A stretch of DNA of 64,000 bases from Globodera rostochiensis (lineage: Eukaryota; Nematoda; Chromadorea; Rhabditida; Heteroderidae). The stretch is taken from assembly GCA_018350325.1 (NCBI GenBank), contig JAEVLN010000004.1:434001-498000 (forward strand). The letters are read 5' to 3'. The notes under the pieces are model-generated. The model made no database searches. It was not told where the DNA came from and saw only the letters and a program-made list of their open reading frames with translations. Positions 11,055 to 23,400 of the stretch are shown here, one piece after another. The position numbers and the translations under genes were made by a program. Positions within the stretch are counted from its first letter, which is position 1, and each line of letters starts with the position of its first letter.

Positions 11055-11667
11055 TTAAAATGAAATTAGCAATTGGAAAATGTTTCCCACCGTTTTAATG
11101 TCCGTCTTGCCAAGGAGGGCTTCGAACAATTCAGATGCTTTTCGTTCAATGCCATCGGCCGGGGGATTCTGTGAAAAAGAATAATTACAGCAAAAATGGC
11201 ATTTGTAATGGTAATTAGGGCGGCATTTAAATAAATACAAAACGCACGAGCGGCACCGATTTGCCGTCGTCGTCCAACAAAAACGGAAAGCGGCTGAGCG
11301 CGGAGTGCGGCGTCTGGCATTGGCCGATGGTGAGTATGTCGCCGCAGGGGACGTGCAGGCGCACGCGTTGCCACGCGCTGTTGGCAGCAGGCGTCGCACC
11401 GGCCTCCGGCGCCAAGCTGACACGTTCGACAGGCGCTATTGTGCTGCGCGGCTTGAGGCAGTCGAAGCGCTGAGTACAAGAAATGATCGACCATCTTCAC
11501 GCGATCAAACTCGCCTGATACTGCACGAACAGTCCGGTGACCACGCGCGAAAATTCGTCCATGCTATGCCGCCGGAACAGCAGCATCAACTTGTCAGGCG
11601 CCACCAGCACTTTGTCAAGTTGCTTCAGTACAATGGCCACGTCTGGACTGGGCGTTATTGGTGTATC
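11055..11667 (-). pseudogene. Module X copy 3
   Basis: Exons a 11515-11667, b 11239-11469 and c 11055-11168 are open, with the ADGIERKASELFEA version of exon c. A MITE separates this copy from copy 4. Confidence 0.5.
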
Positions 11668-11762
11668 CTGATACAGAGATTAGATCGATCAAACAAATTG
11701 CTATCCCAACCAGCAATTTTTTCTGCAAATCCGGATTGGTTAAGAGAAAATAAAGAATTTTG

Positions 11763-12242
11763 GGCAATCCTGCAGAATGGGGATCCCTACTTCATACTTT
11801 GTTATTTAAGCTAAAAATTTATATTCGGGGGGTTTCGGGGGTCCTGATCACGAATCTGACCTTAGATTTTGTCAAATCTTTGATTTTGTCTAAGATTTTC
11901 CATCAATTACTTGGTTTTGGTAAGAGCCCTCGTTTTCAAAAAGACCTATTCTTTTGCAAAAACAAACAACCAAACGCATTAATTTGGATTTTTAGATATC
12001 AGATTGGAATTCTACGCATCAAAAAACCCCGGAAACGACCTTTTTCAATATTTATTGTAAAATTTAGAAAATCGATTTTTTGAAAAATTCGAATTCGGGT
12101 CCGGGGTTTGAAACCAGGCAAAATGGAGGTCAGATTCGGATTCTACGTCCCAAAACAGCCCTAAAAACTATTTTCGAACGACTATATAAAATGTTTTTAT
12201 TTTTTGAAAAAAAATTTGGGATCCCCATTCTGCAGGATTACC
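11763..12242. mobile_element. 480-bp hAT-like MITE with 8-bp target duplication
   Basis: Terminal inverted repeats of 25 bp with one mismatch begin GGCAATCCTGCAGAATGGGG and end with its complement finishing GCAGGATTACC. They are flanked by a perfect GAATTTTG duplication (11755-11762 and 12243-12250). Removing the element plus one duplication (488 bp) restores the 822-bp period between array copies, so it inserted after or during the array expansion and only one copy carries it. No transposase is encoded. Confidence 0.9.
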
Positions 12243-12365
12243 GAATTTTGCGCATAAATCCTTTGAGTCCAGAAAAATCAGTACAAAAAAAGTACAGCGA
12301 GCTGAAAACAGTACATTTTTTGTGACTCGGCCTTTTGGCATATCGAAATCGGACTATTGTTTAAT

Positions 12366-12977
12366 TTAAAATGAAATTAGCAATTGGAAAATGTTTCCCA
12401 CCGTTTTAATGTCCGTCTTGCCAAGGAGAGCCTCGCGGAATTCACGTGCTTTTCGTTCAATGTCCATGGCCGGGGGATTCTGTGAGAAAAAAAATTACAA
12501 TAAAAATGGCATTTGTAATGGTAATTAGGGCGGCATTTAAATAAATACAAAACGCACGAGCGGCACCGATTTGCCGTCGTCGTCCAACAAAAACGGAAAG
12601 CGGCTGAGCGCGGAGTGCGGCGTCTGGCATTGGCCGATGGTGAGTATGTCGCCGCAGGGGACGTGCAGGCGCACGCGTTGCCACGCGCTGTTGGCAGCAG
12701 GCGTCGCACCGGCCTCCGGCGCCAAGCTGACACGTTCGACAGGCGCTATTGTGCTGCGCGGCTTGAGGCAGTCGAAGCGCTGAGTACAAGAAATGATCGA
12801 CCATCTTCACGCGATCAAACTCGCCTGATACTGCACGAACAGTCCGGTGACCACGCGCAAAAATTCGTCCATGCTATGCCGCCGGAACAGCAGCATCAAC
12901 TTGTCAGGCGCCACCAGCACTTTGTCAAGTTGCTTCAGTACAATGGCCACGTCTGGACTGGGCGTTATTGGTGTATC
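12366..12977 (-). pseudogene. Module X copy 4
   Basis: Exons a 12825-12977, b 12549-12779 and c 12366-12479 are open, with the AMDIERKAREFREA version of exon c and the long LLISF end. Exon a has one substitution (FSR to FLR) shared with copies 5 and 6. Confidence 0.5.
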
Positions 12978-13187
12978 CTGATACAGAGATTAGATCGATC
13001 AAACAAATTGCTATCCCAACCAGCAATTTTTTCTGCAAATCCGGATTGGTTAAGAGAAAATAAAGAATTTTGCGCATAAATCCTTTGAGCCCAGAAAAAT
13101 CAGTACAAAAAAAGTACAGCGAGCTGAAAACAGTACATTTTTTGTGACTCGGCCTTTTGGCATATCGAAATCGGACTATTGTTTAAT

Positions 13188-13799
13188 TTAAAATGAAATT
13201 AGCAATTGGAAAATGTTTCCCACCGTTTTAATGTCCGTCTTGCCAAGGAGAGCCTCGCGGAATTCACGTGCTTTTCGTTCAATGTCCATGGCCGGGGGAT
13301 TCTGTGAGAAAAAAAATTACAATAAAAATGGCATTTGTAATGGTAATTAGGGCGGCATTTAAATAAATACAAAACGCACGAGCGGCACCGATTTGCCGTC
13401 GTCGTCCAACAAAAACGGAAAGCGGCTGAGCGCGGAGTGCGGCGTCTGGCATTGGCCGATGGTGAGTATGTCGCCGCAGGGGACGTGCAGGCGCACGCGT
13501 TGCCACGCGCTGTTGGCAGCAGGCGTCGCACCGGCCTCCGGCGCCAAGCTGACACGTTCGACAGGCGCTATTGTGCTGCGCGGCTTGAGGCAGTCGAAGC
13601 GCTGAGTACAAGAAATGATCGACCATCTTCACGCGATCAAACTCGCCTGATACTGCACGAACAGTCCGGTGACCACGCGCAAAAATTCGTCCATGCTATG
13701 CCGCCGGAACAGCAGCATCAACTTGTCAGGCGCCACCAGCACTTTGTCAAGTTGCTTCAGTACAATGGCCACGTCTGGACTGGGCGTTATTGGTGTATC
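13188..13799 (-). pseudogene. Module X copy 5
   Basis: Exons a 13647-13799, b 13371-13601 and c 13188-13301. It looks identical to copy 4 over the exons. Confidence 0.5.
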
Positions 13800-14579
13800 C
13801 TGATACAGAGATTAGATCGATCAAACAAATTGCTATCCCAACCAGCAATTTTTTCTGCAAATCCGGATTGGTTAAGAGAAAATAAAGAATTTTGCGCATA
13901 AATCCTTTGAGCCCAGAAAAATCAGTACAAAAAAAGTACAGCGAGCTGAAAACAGTACATTTTTTGTGACTCGGCCTTTTGGCATATCGAAATCGGACTA
14001 TTGTTTAATTTAAAATGAAATTAGCAATTGGAAAATGTTTCCCACCGTTTTAATGTCCGTCTTGCCAAGGAGGGCTTCGAACAATTCAGATGCTTTTCGT
14101 TCAATGCCATCGGCCGGGGGATTCTGTGAAAAAGAATAATTACAGCAAAAATGGCATTTTTGATGGTAAACAAAGTGCCCGCGCAGTCTTAAGCCCGTCC
14201 TGATACTAGAGCTGTTCGAGAGTCTCGGTCTCGAACCGAGAAATTTCTAGGTTTCTTGGGTCTCGATCTCGAGTCTCGGTAAATTTAAGTCTCGAACAGC
14301 TCTACCGGATACCCGGCTATTCTGATCAAAAAACAAGCCCTGACACAGAGAACGGACTAATGTTGATGTCCAAGTTCAAGAATTTTTTTGATCTTTTGAT
14401 TAATCAAATCATATGAAAATGATCAGAACGCAGACTTTGTTTTGGTCTGATCAATTGTTGATCAAAGGATCAAGATCACGGACCTTGAACAGATCAGAGA
14501 CGATTTATTAGACCTCTGATCATTCTTTCGACTTATCCGAAGATCACGATCAATACACATATTCTGATCACCTCTTTGA

Positions 14580-14786
14580 TCATTCAAAGTCAAAATGATC
14601 CGGAATTTGAACCCGAACTCCGTTCACAAAGATGGCGCCATGACTGACCAATTTGTTTTTGACTGCAATTGTGGACAGCGTTGGCTTCAACGCATCAATG
14701 ACGTCCTGAGACATCGCCTGCGAAGCCCAATTGTAGACCAAATGACTTTTGCATAATTTTGCCCCCTTAGTTCGGGATACCAAGCT
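14580..14786 (-). pseudogene. Module B exon Y, copy 2
   Basis: Open exon nearly identical to that at 9704-9910, in a module that also carries a CTCGGT foldback near 14203 and a lone X exon c near 14035-14130. Confidence 0.4.
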
Positions 14787-15065
14787 CTGCAAAAATGAGT
14801 AGATCGATCAAACAAATTGCTTTTGATGACCCTGATCAGATCAGATGATTTTTTTAAATGATCAGAACGCAGGCCTTGTTTTTCATATTTATCCCAACCA
14901 GCAATTTTTTCTGCAAATCCGGATTGGTTAAGAGAAAATAAAGAATTTTGCGCATAAATCCTTTGAGCCCAGAAAAATCAGTACAAAAAAAGTACAGCGA
15001 GCTGAAAACAGTACATTTTTTGTGACTCGGCCTTTTGGCATATCGAAATCGGACTATTGTTTAAT

Positions 15066-15676
15066 TTAAAATGAAATTAGCAATTGGAAAATGTTTCCCA
15101 CCGTTTTAATGTCCGTCTTGCCAAGGAGAGCCTCGCGGAATTCACGTGCTTTTCGTTCAATGTCCATGGCCGGGGGATTCTGTGAGAAAAAAAATTACAA
15201 TAAAAATGGCATTTGTAATGGTAATTAGGGCGGCATTTAAATAAATACAAAACGCACGAGCGGCACCGATTTGCCGTCGTCGTCCAACAAAAACGGAAAG
15301 CGGCTGAGCGCGGAGTGCGGCGTCTGGCATTGGCCGATGGTGAGTATGTCGCCGCAGGGGACGTGCAGGCGCACGCGTTGCCACGCGCTGTTGGCAGCAG
15401 GCGTCGCACCGGCCTCCGGCGCCAAGCTGACACGTTCGACAGGCGCTATTGTGCTGCGCGGCTTGAGGCAGTCGAAGCGCTGAGTACAAGAAATGATCGA
15501 CCATCTTCACGCGATCAAACTCGCCTGATACTGCACGAACAGTCCGGTGACCACGCGCAAAAATTCGTCCATGCTATGCCGCCGGAACAGCAGCATCAAC
15601 TTGTCAGGCGCCACCAGCACTTTGTCAAGTTGCTTCAGTACAATGGCACGTCTGGACTGGGCGTTATTGGTGTATC
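15066..15676 (-). pseudogene. Module X copy 6, frameshifted
   Basis: Exons b 15249-15479 and c 15066-15179 are open. Exon a (15525-15676) lacks one base near 15647 compared with all other copies, which breaks its frame. Either this copy is dead or the base is a consensus error. Confidence 0.5.
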
Positions 15677-16439
15677 CTGATACAGAGATTAGATCGATCA
15701 AACAAATTGCTATCCCAACCAGCAATTTTTTCTGCAAATCCGGATTGGTTAAGAGAAAATAAAGAATTTTGCGCATAAATCCTTTGAGCCCAGAAAAATC
15801 AGTACAAAAAAAGTACAGCGAGCTGAAAACAGTACATTTTTTGTGACTCGGCCTTTTGGCATATCGAAATCGGACTATTGTTTAATTTAAAATGAAATTA
15901 GCAATTGGAAAATGTTTCCCACCGTTTTAATGTCCGTCTTGCCAAGGAGGGCTTCGAACAATTCAGATGCTTTTCGTTCAATGCCATCGGCCGGGGGATT
16001 CTGTGAAAAAGAATAATTACAGCAAAAATGGCATTTTTGATGGTAAACAAAGTGCCCGCGCAGTCTTAAGCCCGTCCTGATACTAGAGCTGTTCGAGAGT
16101 CTCGGTCTCGAACCGAGAAATTTCTAGGTTTCTTGGGTCTCGATCTCGAGTCTCGGTAAGTTGAAGTCTCGAACAGCTCTACCGGGCTATTCTGATCAAA
16201 AAACAAGCCCTGATACAGAGAATGGACTAATGTTGATGTCCAAGTTCAAAAAATTTTTTGATCCTTTGATTAATCAAATCAATGAAAATGATCAGAACGC
16301 AGACTTTGTTTCGTCTGATCACTTGTTGATCAAAGGATCAAGATCACGGACCTTGAACAGATCAGACGATTTATTAGACCTCTGATCATTCTTTCGACTT
16401 ATCCGAAGATCACGATCAATACACATATTCTGATCACCT

Positions 16440-17660
16440 CTTTGATCATTCAAAGTCAAAATGATCCGGAATTTGAACCCGAACTCCGTTCACAAAGATG
16501 GCCGATTGAACCAATCTGTTTTTGACTGCAATTGTGGACAGCGTTGGCTTCAACGCATCAATGACGTCCGAGACATCGCCTGCGAAGCCAATTGTAGACC
16601 AATGACTTTTGCATAATTTCCCCCTTAGTTCGGGATACCAAGCTCTGCAAAATGAGTAGATCGATCAAACAAATTGCTTTTGATGACCCTGATCAGATCA
16701 GATGATTTTTTTAAATGATCAGAACGCAGGCCTTGTTTTTCATATTTATCCCAACCAGCAATTTTTTCTGCAAATCCGGATTGGTTAAGAAAAATAAAGA
16801 ATTTGCGCATAAATCCTTTGAGCCCAGAAAAATCAGTACAAAAAAAGTAGCGCGAAAACAGTACATTTTTGTGACTCGGCCTTTGGCATATCGAAATCGG
16901 ACTATTGTTTAATTTAAAATGAATTAGCAATTGGAAAATGTTTCCCACGTTTTAATGTCCCTTGCCAAGGAGAGCCTCGCGGAATTCACGTGCTTTTCGT
17001 TCAATGCCATCGGCCGGGGATTCTGTGAATATAATCACAGCAAAAAGGCATTTATAATGGTAATTACAGCAAAAGGCATTTTAAGGTAACATACAGACCG
17101 CAGTCTCCGCCCGGGAACTAGATTGCTCGGTCTGGTCTCGACCGACGAAATTCGGTTTTGGGTCGATCACTCAGCCGGTAGTTGAGTCAACAGCCCGTCG
17201 GCATTGGCTATGATGAATGCCCGTAAAGAATGATCCTTGATTCAAGTTCAAAAATTGATCGAAAGCAAAGTCACGTCTGAACACTGTTGATCAGGATCAG
17301 ATTCCGGACTGAACTGTCAGACAATGATAGACCGCATTCTTCGACTTATCGAAGATCACGACTACATTTCTTTCGCCTTGAGCATTCAACATCAATTGAT
17401 CCGAATTTGATCCGAACGTTCACAATGATCGGATGACCGAACTCGTTGACTGCACTTGTGGACAGCGTTGGCTTAACGCAATCAATGACCGTGCTGAGCC
17501 AACGCCTGAAATTGTAGCCCAACTTTGCAAATTTTGCCTTAGTACGTATCCCAGCTCTGGAACTGAGGTCGATCAAAATTGGTTTGATCCTGATCAGATC
17601 AGATGATTTAAATGATCAGAACATCTTTGATTTCAAACCCAGCCAGCAATTTTTTCTGCA
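16440..17660. pseudogene. Strongly eroded module B copies
   Basis: Two module B copies whose sequence matches the others but with many one- to several-base deletions, including through the Y exon (about 16440-16650 and 17370-17570) and the X exon c (about 16955-17060). The density of small gaps is far above that in neighbouring copies and stops abruptly near 17640. True decay or poor long-read consensus are both possible. Confidence 0.6.
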
Positions 17661-18392
17661 AATCCGGATTGGTTAAGAGAAAATAAAGAATTTTGCGCAT
17701 AAATCCTTTGAGCCCAGAAAAATCAGTACAAAAAAAGTACAGCGAGCTGAAAACAGTACATTTTTTGTGACTCGGCCTTTTGGCATATCGAAATCGGACT
17801 ATTGTTTAATTTAAAATGAAATTAGCAATTGGAAAATGTTTCCCACCGTTTTAATGTCCGTCTTGCCAAGGAGGGCTTCGAACAATTCAGATGCTTTTCG
17901 TTCAATGCCATCGGCCGGGGGATTCTGTGAAAAAGAATAATTACAGCAAAAATGGCATTTTTGATGGTAAACAAAGTGCCCGCGCAGTCTTAAGCCCGTC
18001 CTGATACTAGAGCTGTTCGAGAGTCTCGGTCTCGAACCGAGAAATTTCTAGGTTTCTTGGGTCTCGATTCTCGAGTCTCGGTAAATTTAAGTCTCGAACA
18101 GCTCTACCGGATACCCGGCTATTCTGATCAAAAAACAAGCCCTGACACAGAGAACGGACTAATGTTGATGTCCAAGTTCAAGATTTTTTTTGATCTTTTG
18201 ATTAATCAAATCATATGAAAATGATCAGAACGCAAGACTTTGTTTTGGTCTGATCAATTGTTGATCAAAGGATCAAGATCACGGACCTTGAACAGATCAG
18301 AGACGATTTATTAGACCTCTGATCATTCTTTCGACTTATCCGAAGATCACGATCAATACACATATTCTGATCACCTCTTTGATCATTCAAAG

Positions 18393-18590
18393 TCAAACAT
18401 GATCCGGAATTTGAACCCGAACTCCGTTCACAAAGATGGCGCCATGACTGACCAATTTGTTTTTGACTGCAATTGTGGACAGCTTTGGCTTCAACGCATC
18501 AATGACGTCCTGAGACATCGCCTGCGAAGCCCAATTGTAGACCAAATGACTTTTGCATAATTTTGCCCCCTTAGTTCGGGATACCAAGCT
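18393..18590 (-). pseudogene. Module B exon Y, copy 5
   Basis: Same exon as 9704-9910 with one inserted base near 18398 that ends the frame at PDHV. It is the right-hand end of the array; the sequence changes to unrelated repeats near 18601. Confidence 0.4.
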
Positions 18591-18749
18591 CTGCAAAAAT
18601 GAGTTAGGACAACATGATAAAGATGGAAAAATGTCGGTTGATTAACGCAAAAACATTTCCAAGTAATTAATCGGCCTTTTGTTCAATTGTCGATCCTTTG
18701 TCTCGTTTAAATTGAATCGACCTTTTGTCATAATTTGTTCCGTTTAAGG

Positions 18750-19340
18750 TGAGTTTTGAAGTCCCGGTTTTTTGGTCCCGCCGGGACCGGGACTAAATTT
18801 ACACCCCTAATGATGGTATCATCGGCGACAATTCAATCTTTTTCTACAAGGAACTCATTAAGAACTTGCTGTCTTAGTGGTTTGTCTTCCGGCAAGTCGA
18901 ATATTTTGTTGGGTTCGAGTCCGCTTGAGTACAAACTTTTATTTATCCTTTTTCCTCTACTCACATAATTTTCTTCCCCTAATGATAAAAATAATTTCCA
19001 AATATTTTTTAATTAAATTGCGAGCTAAAACAAGAATTTTTGAAATAAATTCATCACATCTTCCTGAATTTTTGCTTCATTGAGTCAAAATTTCAAAAAT
19101 TTTTCTCGGCGGCGCCTATCGGCACCGCCGACCCCCACCACCTAAAAGGCAGAATCCCAAATAATGATAAAATTGAAGTTAAAGACAATGAGGAAGATAT
19201 TTTTGAATAACAAAAAAAATTCTTGTTTTACCATTGAACACAAAAAAATTTCCCTTGCAAAGTCCCGGTACCGGTCCCGTTGAAAATCTTGGTCCCGGTC
19301 CCGGTTTTTCCCAAAAGTCCCGGTACCAAACAACCCTAGT
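18750..19340 (-). mobile_element. Non-autonomous hAT-like element, CCCGGTCCCG family
   Basis: Its ends are rich in CCCGGTCCC words and its right end is AACAACCCTAG. Flanks AGTTTTGA and AGTTTTGT are a possible 8-bp duplication with one mismatch. Inside are a tRNA-like stretch (about 18870-18935) with GGGTTCGAGTCC, a reverse copy of the GGTGCCGATAGGCGCC repeat (19083-19137), and a segment shared in opposite orientation with the element at 35266-36204. Confidence 0.6.
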
Positions 19341-20430
19341 TTTGTCTCATCGAACCGGCTTTTTAATGTGATATTAGCGATTAGGAAATGTTTCCCACCG
19401 GTTTCGCTTTGGACCTGCTCAGACGGCGCAGATTAGCCTGCCTCCACATTTACACGCCTCCCTGAAACTAAAAAAAAATGCCAATTAAATAACAAAAATG
19501 CCAGCAATTCAGACCAAAACCCGTGTTTAACAACAATCATCTTAAAATTCAGACTTTTTGTGACGCAAATTTTGAAGCTGTCCCCGGCATGCATTTTTTT
19601 TGGTGTGCCGCGTTAAATGTTAAACAAATATATATTCAGTTTGCAACAAAAATGTCATGTACACATTGGAACAATTTTCTAACAATATTCAAACATTTAA
19701 AAAATATACAAAGAAAAAAGAGAGAGAGAGAGAGAGACAATCGTGAGAAACAGCAACATTTCGGCATGGAATCCGTATTCATTAAAACTTACAAAAAAAA
19801 AAACATTTTTGTTTAACCCCAAATTCGGATTCCATGGCACGCAACAAATCCGGTTACATATATAAGTATACATATTTGCCTTGATGGAGGGGGGGGGGGT
19901 AAACGGAAAAGTTTTTTTGGCCTCAATGAACTAGGCCAAGACATAACACAAGAGTATTATATAGCCGGAGTAGTTTAGGTAGTTTTTGCAAGTATTATTA
20001 TTATTATTGAGAACACACACACAAAATCGTCGTATTGGTTCACATCTTCCTTTTTCAACCACAGCCAGGAGGCTGCGACGGTGGAGGCAACAAAACTTTT
20101 CTGAAAATTGAAATTTAAAAAAAATCACAACCCCAAAAAAATTGAAGCTCTCTATACAGTTCAGTTGATAGATACAGAAAGAACCCTCACATTTCTATAA
20201 AAAAACTTTAAAATGGTATTTTTACAATTTTGGATTTGGTCAAAAGTATTGGTTTTGTATTTAAAAAAACACCAAAAATTTTGGGTTTTGGGGTTTGGTC
20301 CGGACTTTAATTATTACCTTTCCCGGAGGGGACATTTTGGGATGAGGAGTGTGGCGTTATGCCCCGTGGGCATGCATTTGACATACTAGTATTCACCCCC
20401 CCCCCCCCCCCTTAGCCACCCGCACCTCTC
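19341..20430. other. Intergenic sequence, no gene seen
   Basis: AT-rich, with a GA microsatellite near 19722-19736, an ATT run near 19995 and a poly-C tract near 20397-20411. It lies downstream of the JMJD6-like gene and probably holds its 3' UTR next to 20430. Confidence 0.4.
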
Positions 20431-23400
20431 CTACCTCTTCTTTGACACTGTGCCGTCGCGGTCCCTGGCTTCGCCATGAGAATGGCCAACTTCACTGGTG
20501 CGCTGCTCTGACGACTGCTGGTGACGAGGTCGTGCCGCCATGGCCCGTGTTGATGAACATTCAACTAAAAAAGGAGGGGGGGGGGGGTCTGAAAATGTAC
20601 AAACAACCAAAAAAAAAAAAATTAGAAATATTTTTTTTTTGCTCCACACAAACCGCCTCCATTGCTGGTGCCGCCGCCGCCATGTAATTGACGATGATTT
20701 TTTGAACGGCTTTGCGACGACCTTTGGTTGCGCTCATTTTCACCATCAGTCGATTCATCCGACGACGACGAGGAGGAGGAGGAACTGGACGAGTCGAAGC
20801 TGACAAGTAAATTCGCGTTAAGGTTGGGCAATTTTTGATCGGGGTTTTGGCCTAGACCCTCGAAAATATCAAACCCCGGACGTCGGGGTTCCAATTTAAG
20901 GAAAAGTGACTTGGACCCGATCCGGGTGGACTTTTTTCTGGACAACCCAAAAAAAGGCCGGGCGGGCATTTTTTCATTTTTTTTTTAATTTTTTGCCCAG
21001 GTGAACATTTGCTAGTCGGACCCCCGCCCGTCCGTATCTTACGACCAACCCTATTTGGAGTTTTAATTTTTTTAAATTTTTTGCACCCTTTTTCCTCAAC
21101 CAAATATGAACCCCCCTTTAGGGTTAAAAAAAATGTTTTTTTACGGTTCACTTAGGTCCCATGGGGTAGCAAAGCCGTGCGCCTCGTCGATGGCCCGGAC
21201 AGTCGCCATCAGTTCGGGTCGTTCACGCTGCAACGCCTTCAGCCAATGGATGGACAGCGCGCGACGCGTGCGCACAGTTTTTGGCCAAACCTTTTGCGGG
21301 AGGGGAAAGAATTTAAAAAAAAACAAAAAAATAATTTTTAATCCATTAATTTGTGAACAACAAAAAAAAAATGGAACAACTTCTTTTTTTCTTCTTCTTC
21401 ACAAACTTTGCACAAATTGACGACGGATGCAAAATTTTGCGTAACAGCAATTGTCATGTCCAAGTTGAGGACCACGTGCCACCAGCCGGACGGGACAAAG
21501 ATGACCTGGCAATGTGAATAAAAAATAATTGAAAATTCAACATTTAAATAAATACTAAACTATACAAGTAAATTGCGGACTTCACAATATTTAATCGTCA
21601 ACAAAAATTAACCATTATTTTGTTCATCACCCAAACCGTTTTGCAAACCTCGCCCGCCTTTTGAACCGCGTGGATGACCGGATGCCGGTCGGCGGGCCAT
21701 TGCGGGGAAAGCACGCGCCGATAAACAGTACGGAACCTAAAAAAGCAATTTGCAAAAACATTTTTAAAAAAAAAAAAAGATGTTCAATGCGTCCATTTGG
21801 CCAAAAACTATGACAAAAATCAAAATCATTTTATAGTCAATTTTCAACAACAAAAAAAGAAAGCTGGTTTATTACATTTGAGAAAAGAAGCACATAAAAA
21901 TCTGCTGAAATTTTACAAGCTTTTCTCAACAAAAATGACCCAAATTCACCATTCAACACTCAATTTTTTTTTGTAAAAAATTATTTGCTTTTTTTAAATT
22001 TTCAAATAAAAAAAACGGCGGACCACGTGATGGCCTCGTCGGAGTGGAGGGCGCCGCGCTCCTCCGTCGACGGCCTCACCAACTGTTTGGACGCGCTTGG
22101 ATGTATGAGACACCATCTTAAAATATTTAAAAAAACAATAGTCAATTAAAATTAAAAAATATCAAAATCCTTTACAAAAAGTTGACTTCTCAAAGATTAA
22201 ATTCCTAAAAACAAAAATTATTATTTTTTTTATACTTTTTATGCCCAACAATCAGTGCATTCCATGCAGAAGTGCCCATCGGGTCAATGTGAATTGCGGT
22301 CCCTGACCGGGCTGGGCCCATCACAAACCATCTGAAAACAAATAAAAATATTTAAAATTTTGGGTTTTTTTTTTGTTTATATTTGGACCTATACGGAGGC
22401 CTGCGCTGTTCGGTAGCGTAACGGAACAAATCGTCCTGAAACATTGGCGGAACTTCGTAGTCCGACAGCAATTTGCTCGTCTTTGTGCGCTTTAAATATG
22501 CTTTTTTTTTTGAAAAGATTACACCAAATAATGCCAAAAAAAATCCAGACTTTTAGAGAAAGTCACATCAATCCAAAAAAAAACAATTTTGTCCGGTATT
22601 TGCCTCAACTTTTGGGTGTGCAAATAAATTTAAAAAAAAAATAGCAAAAACCGCCCGGACCCAAATCAAAAATTCCGCAAAAAAAAATTTCCAATTTTAA
22701 TCAAATTTTTTTTGAGAGCAAACATCGCCAAAGCCCGAGTCGAAAATGTAGAGGGGCGAGTCGTCCTTGGTGGTGGATGCATAATCAACATAGTATTTCA
22801 ATTTTAACTTCACGGAATATCCGTCGTCGTCCTCGCCACATTTGAACGTCTGGTTGCGATAGCCGCGCAACACTTTCTGAATTTTTTTTGTTTTTTTTTT
22901 TTTGAATTTTCCAATGACATTTTGTTAAAATTTAAATCATTATGAATCAAAATAACAAAAAGAGAACCAGGTTTTGATCAAAATAATAAAAATTGAACCA
23001 CCACAAACGCAATTTTTCACAATTTTTTTTTTGGTAAAATTTAAATTTTTCCGGATTGGCATTTGCGCTCCGAACCGGGGCAACAACCTTAACGATTTAG
23101 ACATTCTTAAACCCAAAAATCTCAAAATGTTAAAACAATATTTAAGCTACGTTTGCGATTGAACAAATCTCAAAAAAGCCACCAAAACCAGAATTTTTTG
23201 AAAGTTGGCAAATTTTTTTGAAGTTGTCCAATCGCTAAGCTTTAGCTTAAAACTTTGCTTTAGCTCTCCTTGAGGGCTTTCACATGGCTTTAACATTTCT
23301 GCATCGGTTAAGGATGACGAAAGTTATTGCCCCGGTCCGGACCGCAAATGTCCAAAGCGCAAAAATGTCTGGACACTGCCACAATGTGCACAAATTCAAT

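Larger units (their letters stand above)
8290..18600. repeat. Segmental array of duplicated exon blocks
   Basis: About 10 kb made of two alternating module types. Module X (822 bp period, best seen between 12571 and 13393) carries three 3'-terminal exons of an unidentified minus-strand gene; six copies hold all three exons (near 8.3-8.9, 10.2-10.8, 11.1-11.7, 12.4-13.0, 13.2-13.8 and 15.1-15.7 kb). Module B carries only the last X exon, a CTCGGT foldback element, a TGATCA-rich stretch and one other exon (Y); five copies lie near 9.2-9.9, 14.0-14.8, 15.9-16.65, 16.96-17.57 and 17.85-18.6 kb. Most copies are nearly identical, so the expansion is recent, or it is partly an assembly product. Confidence 0.85.
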
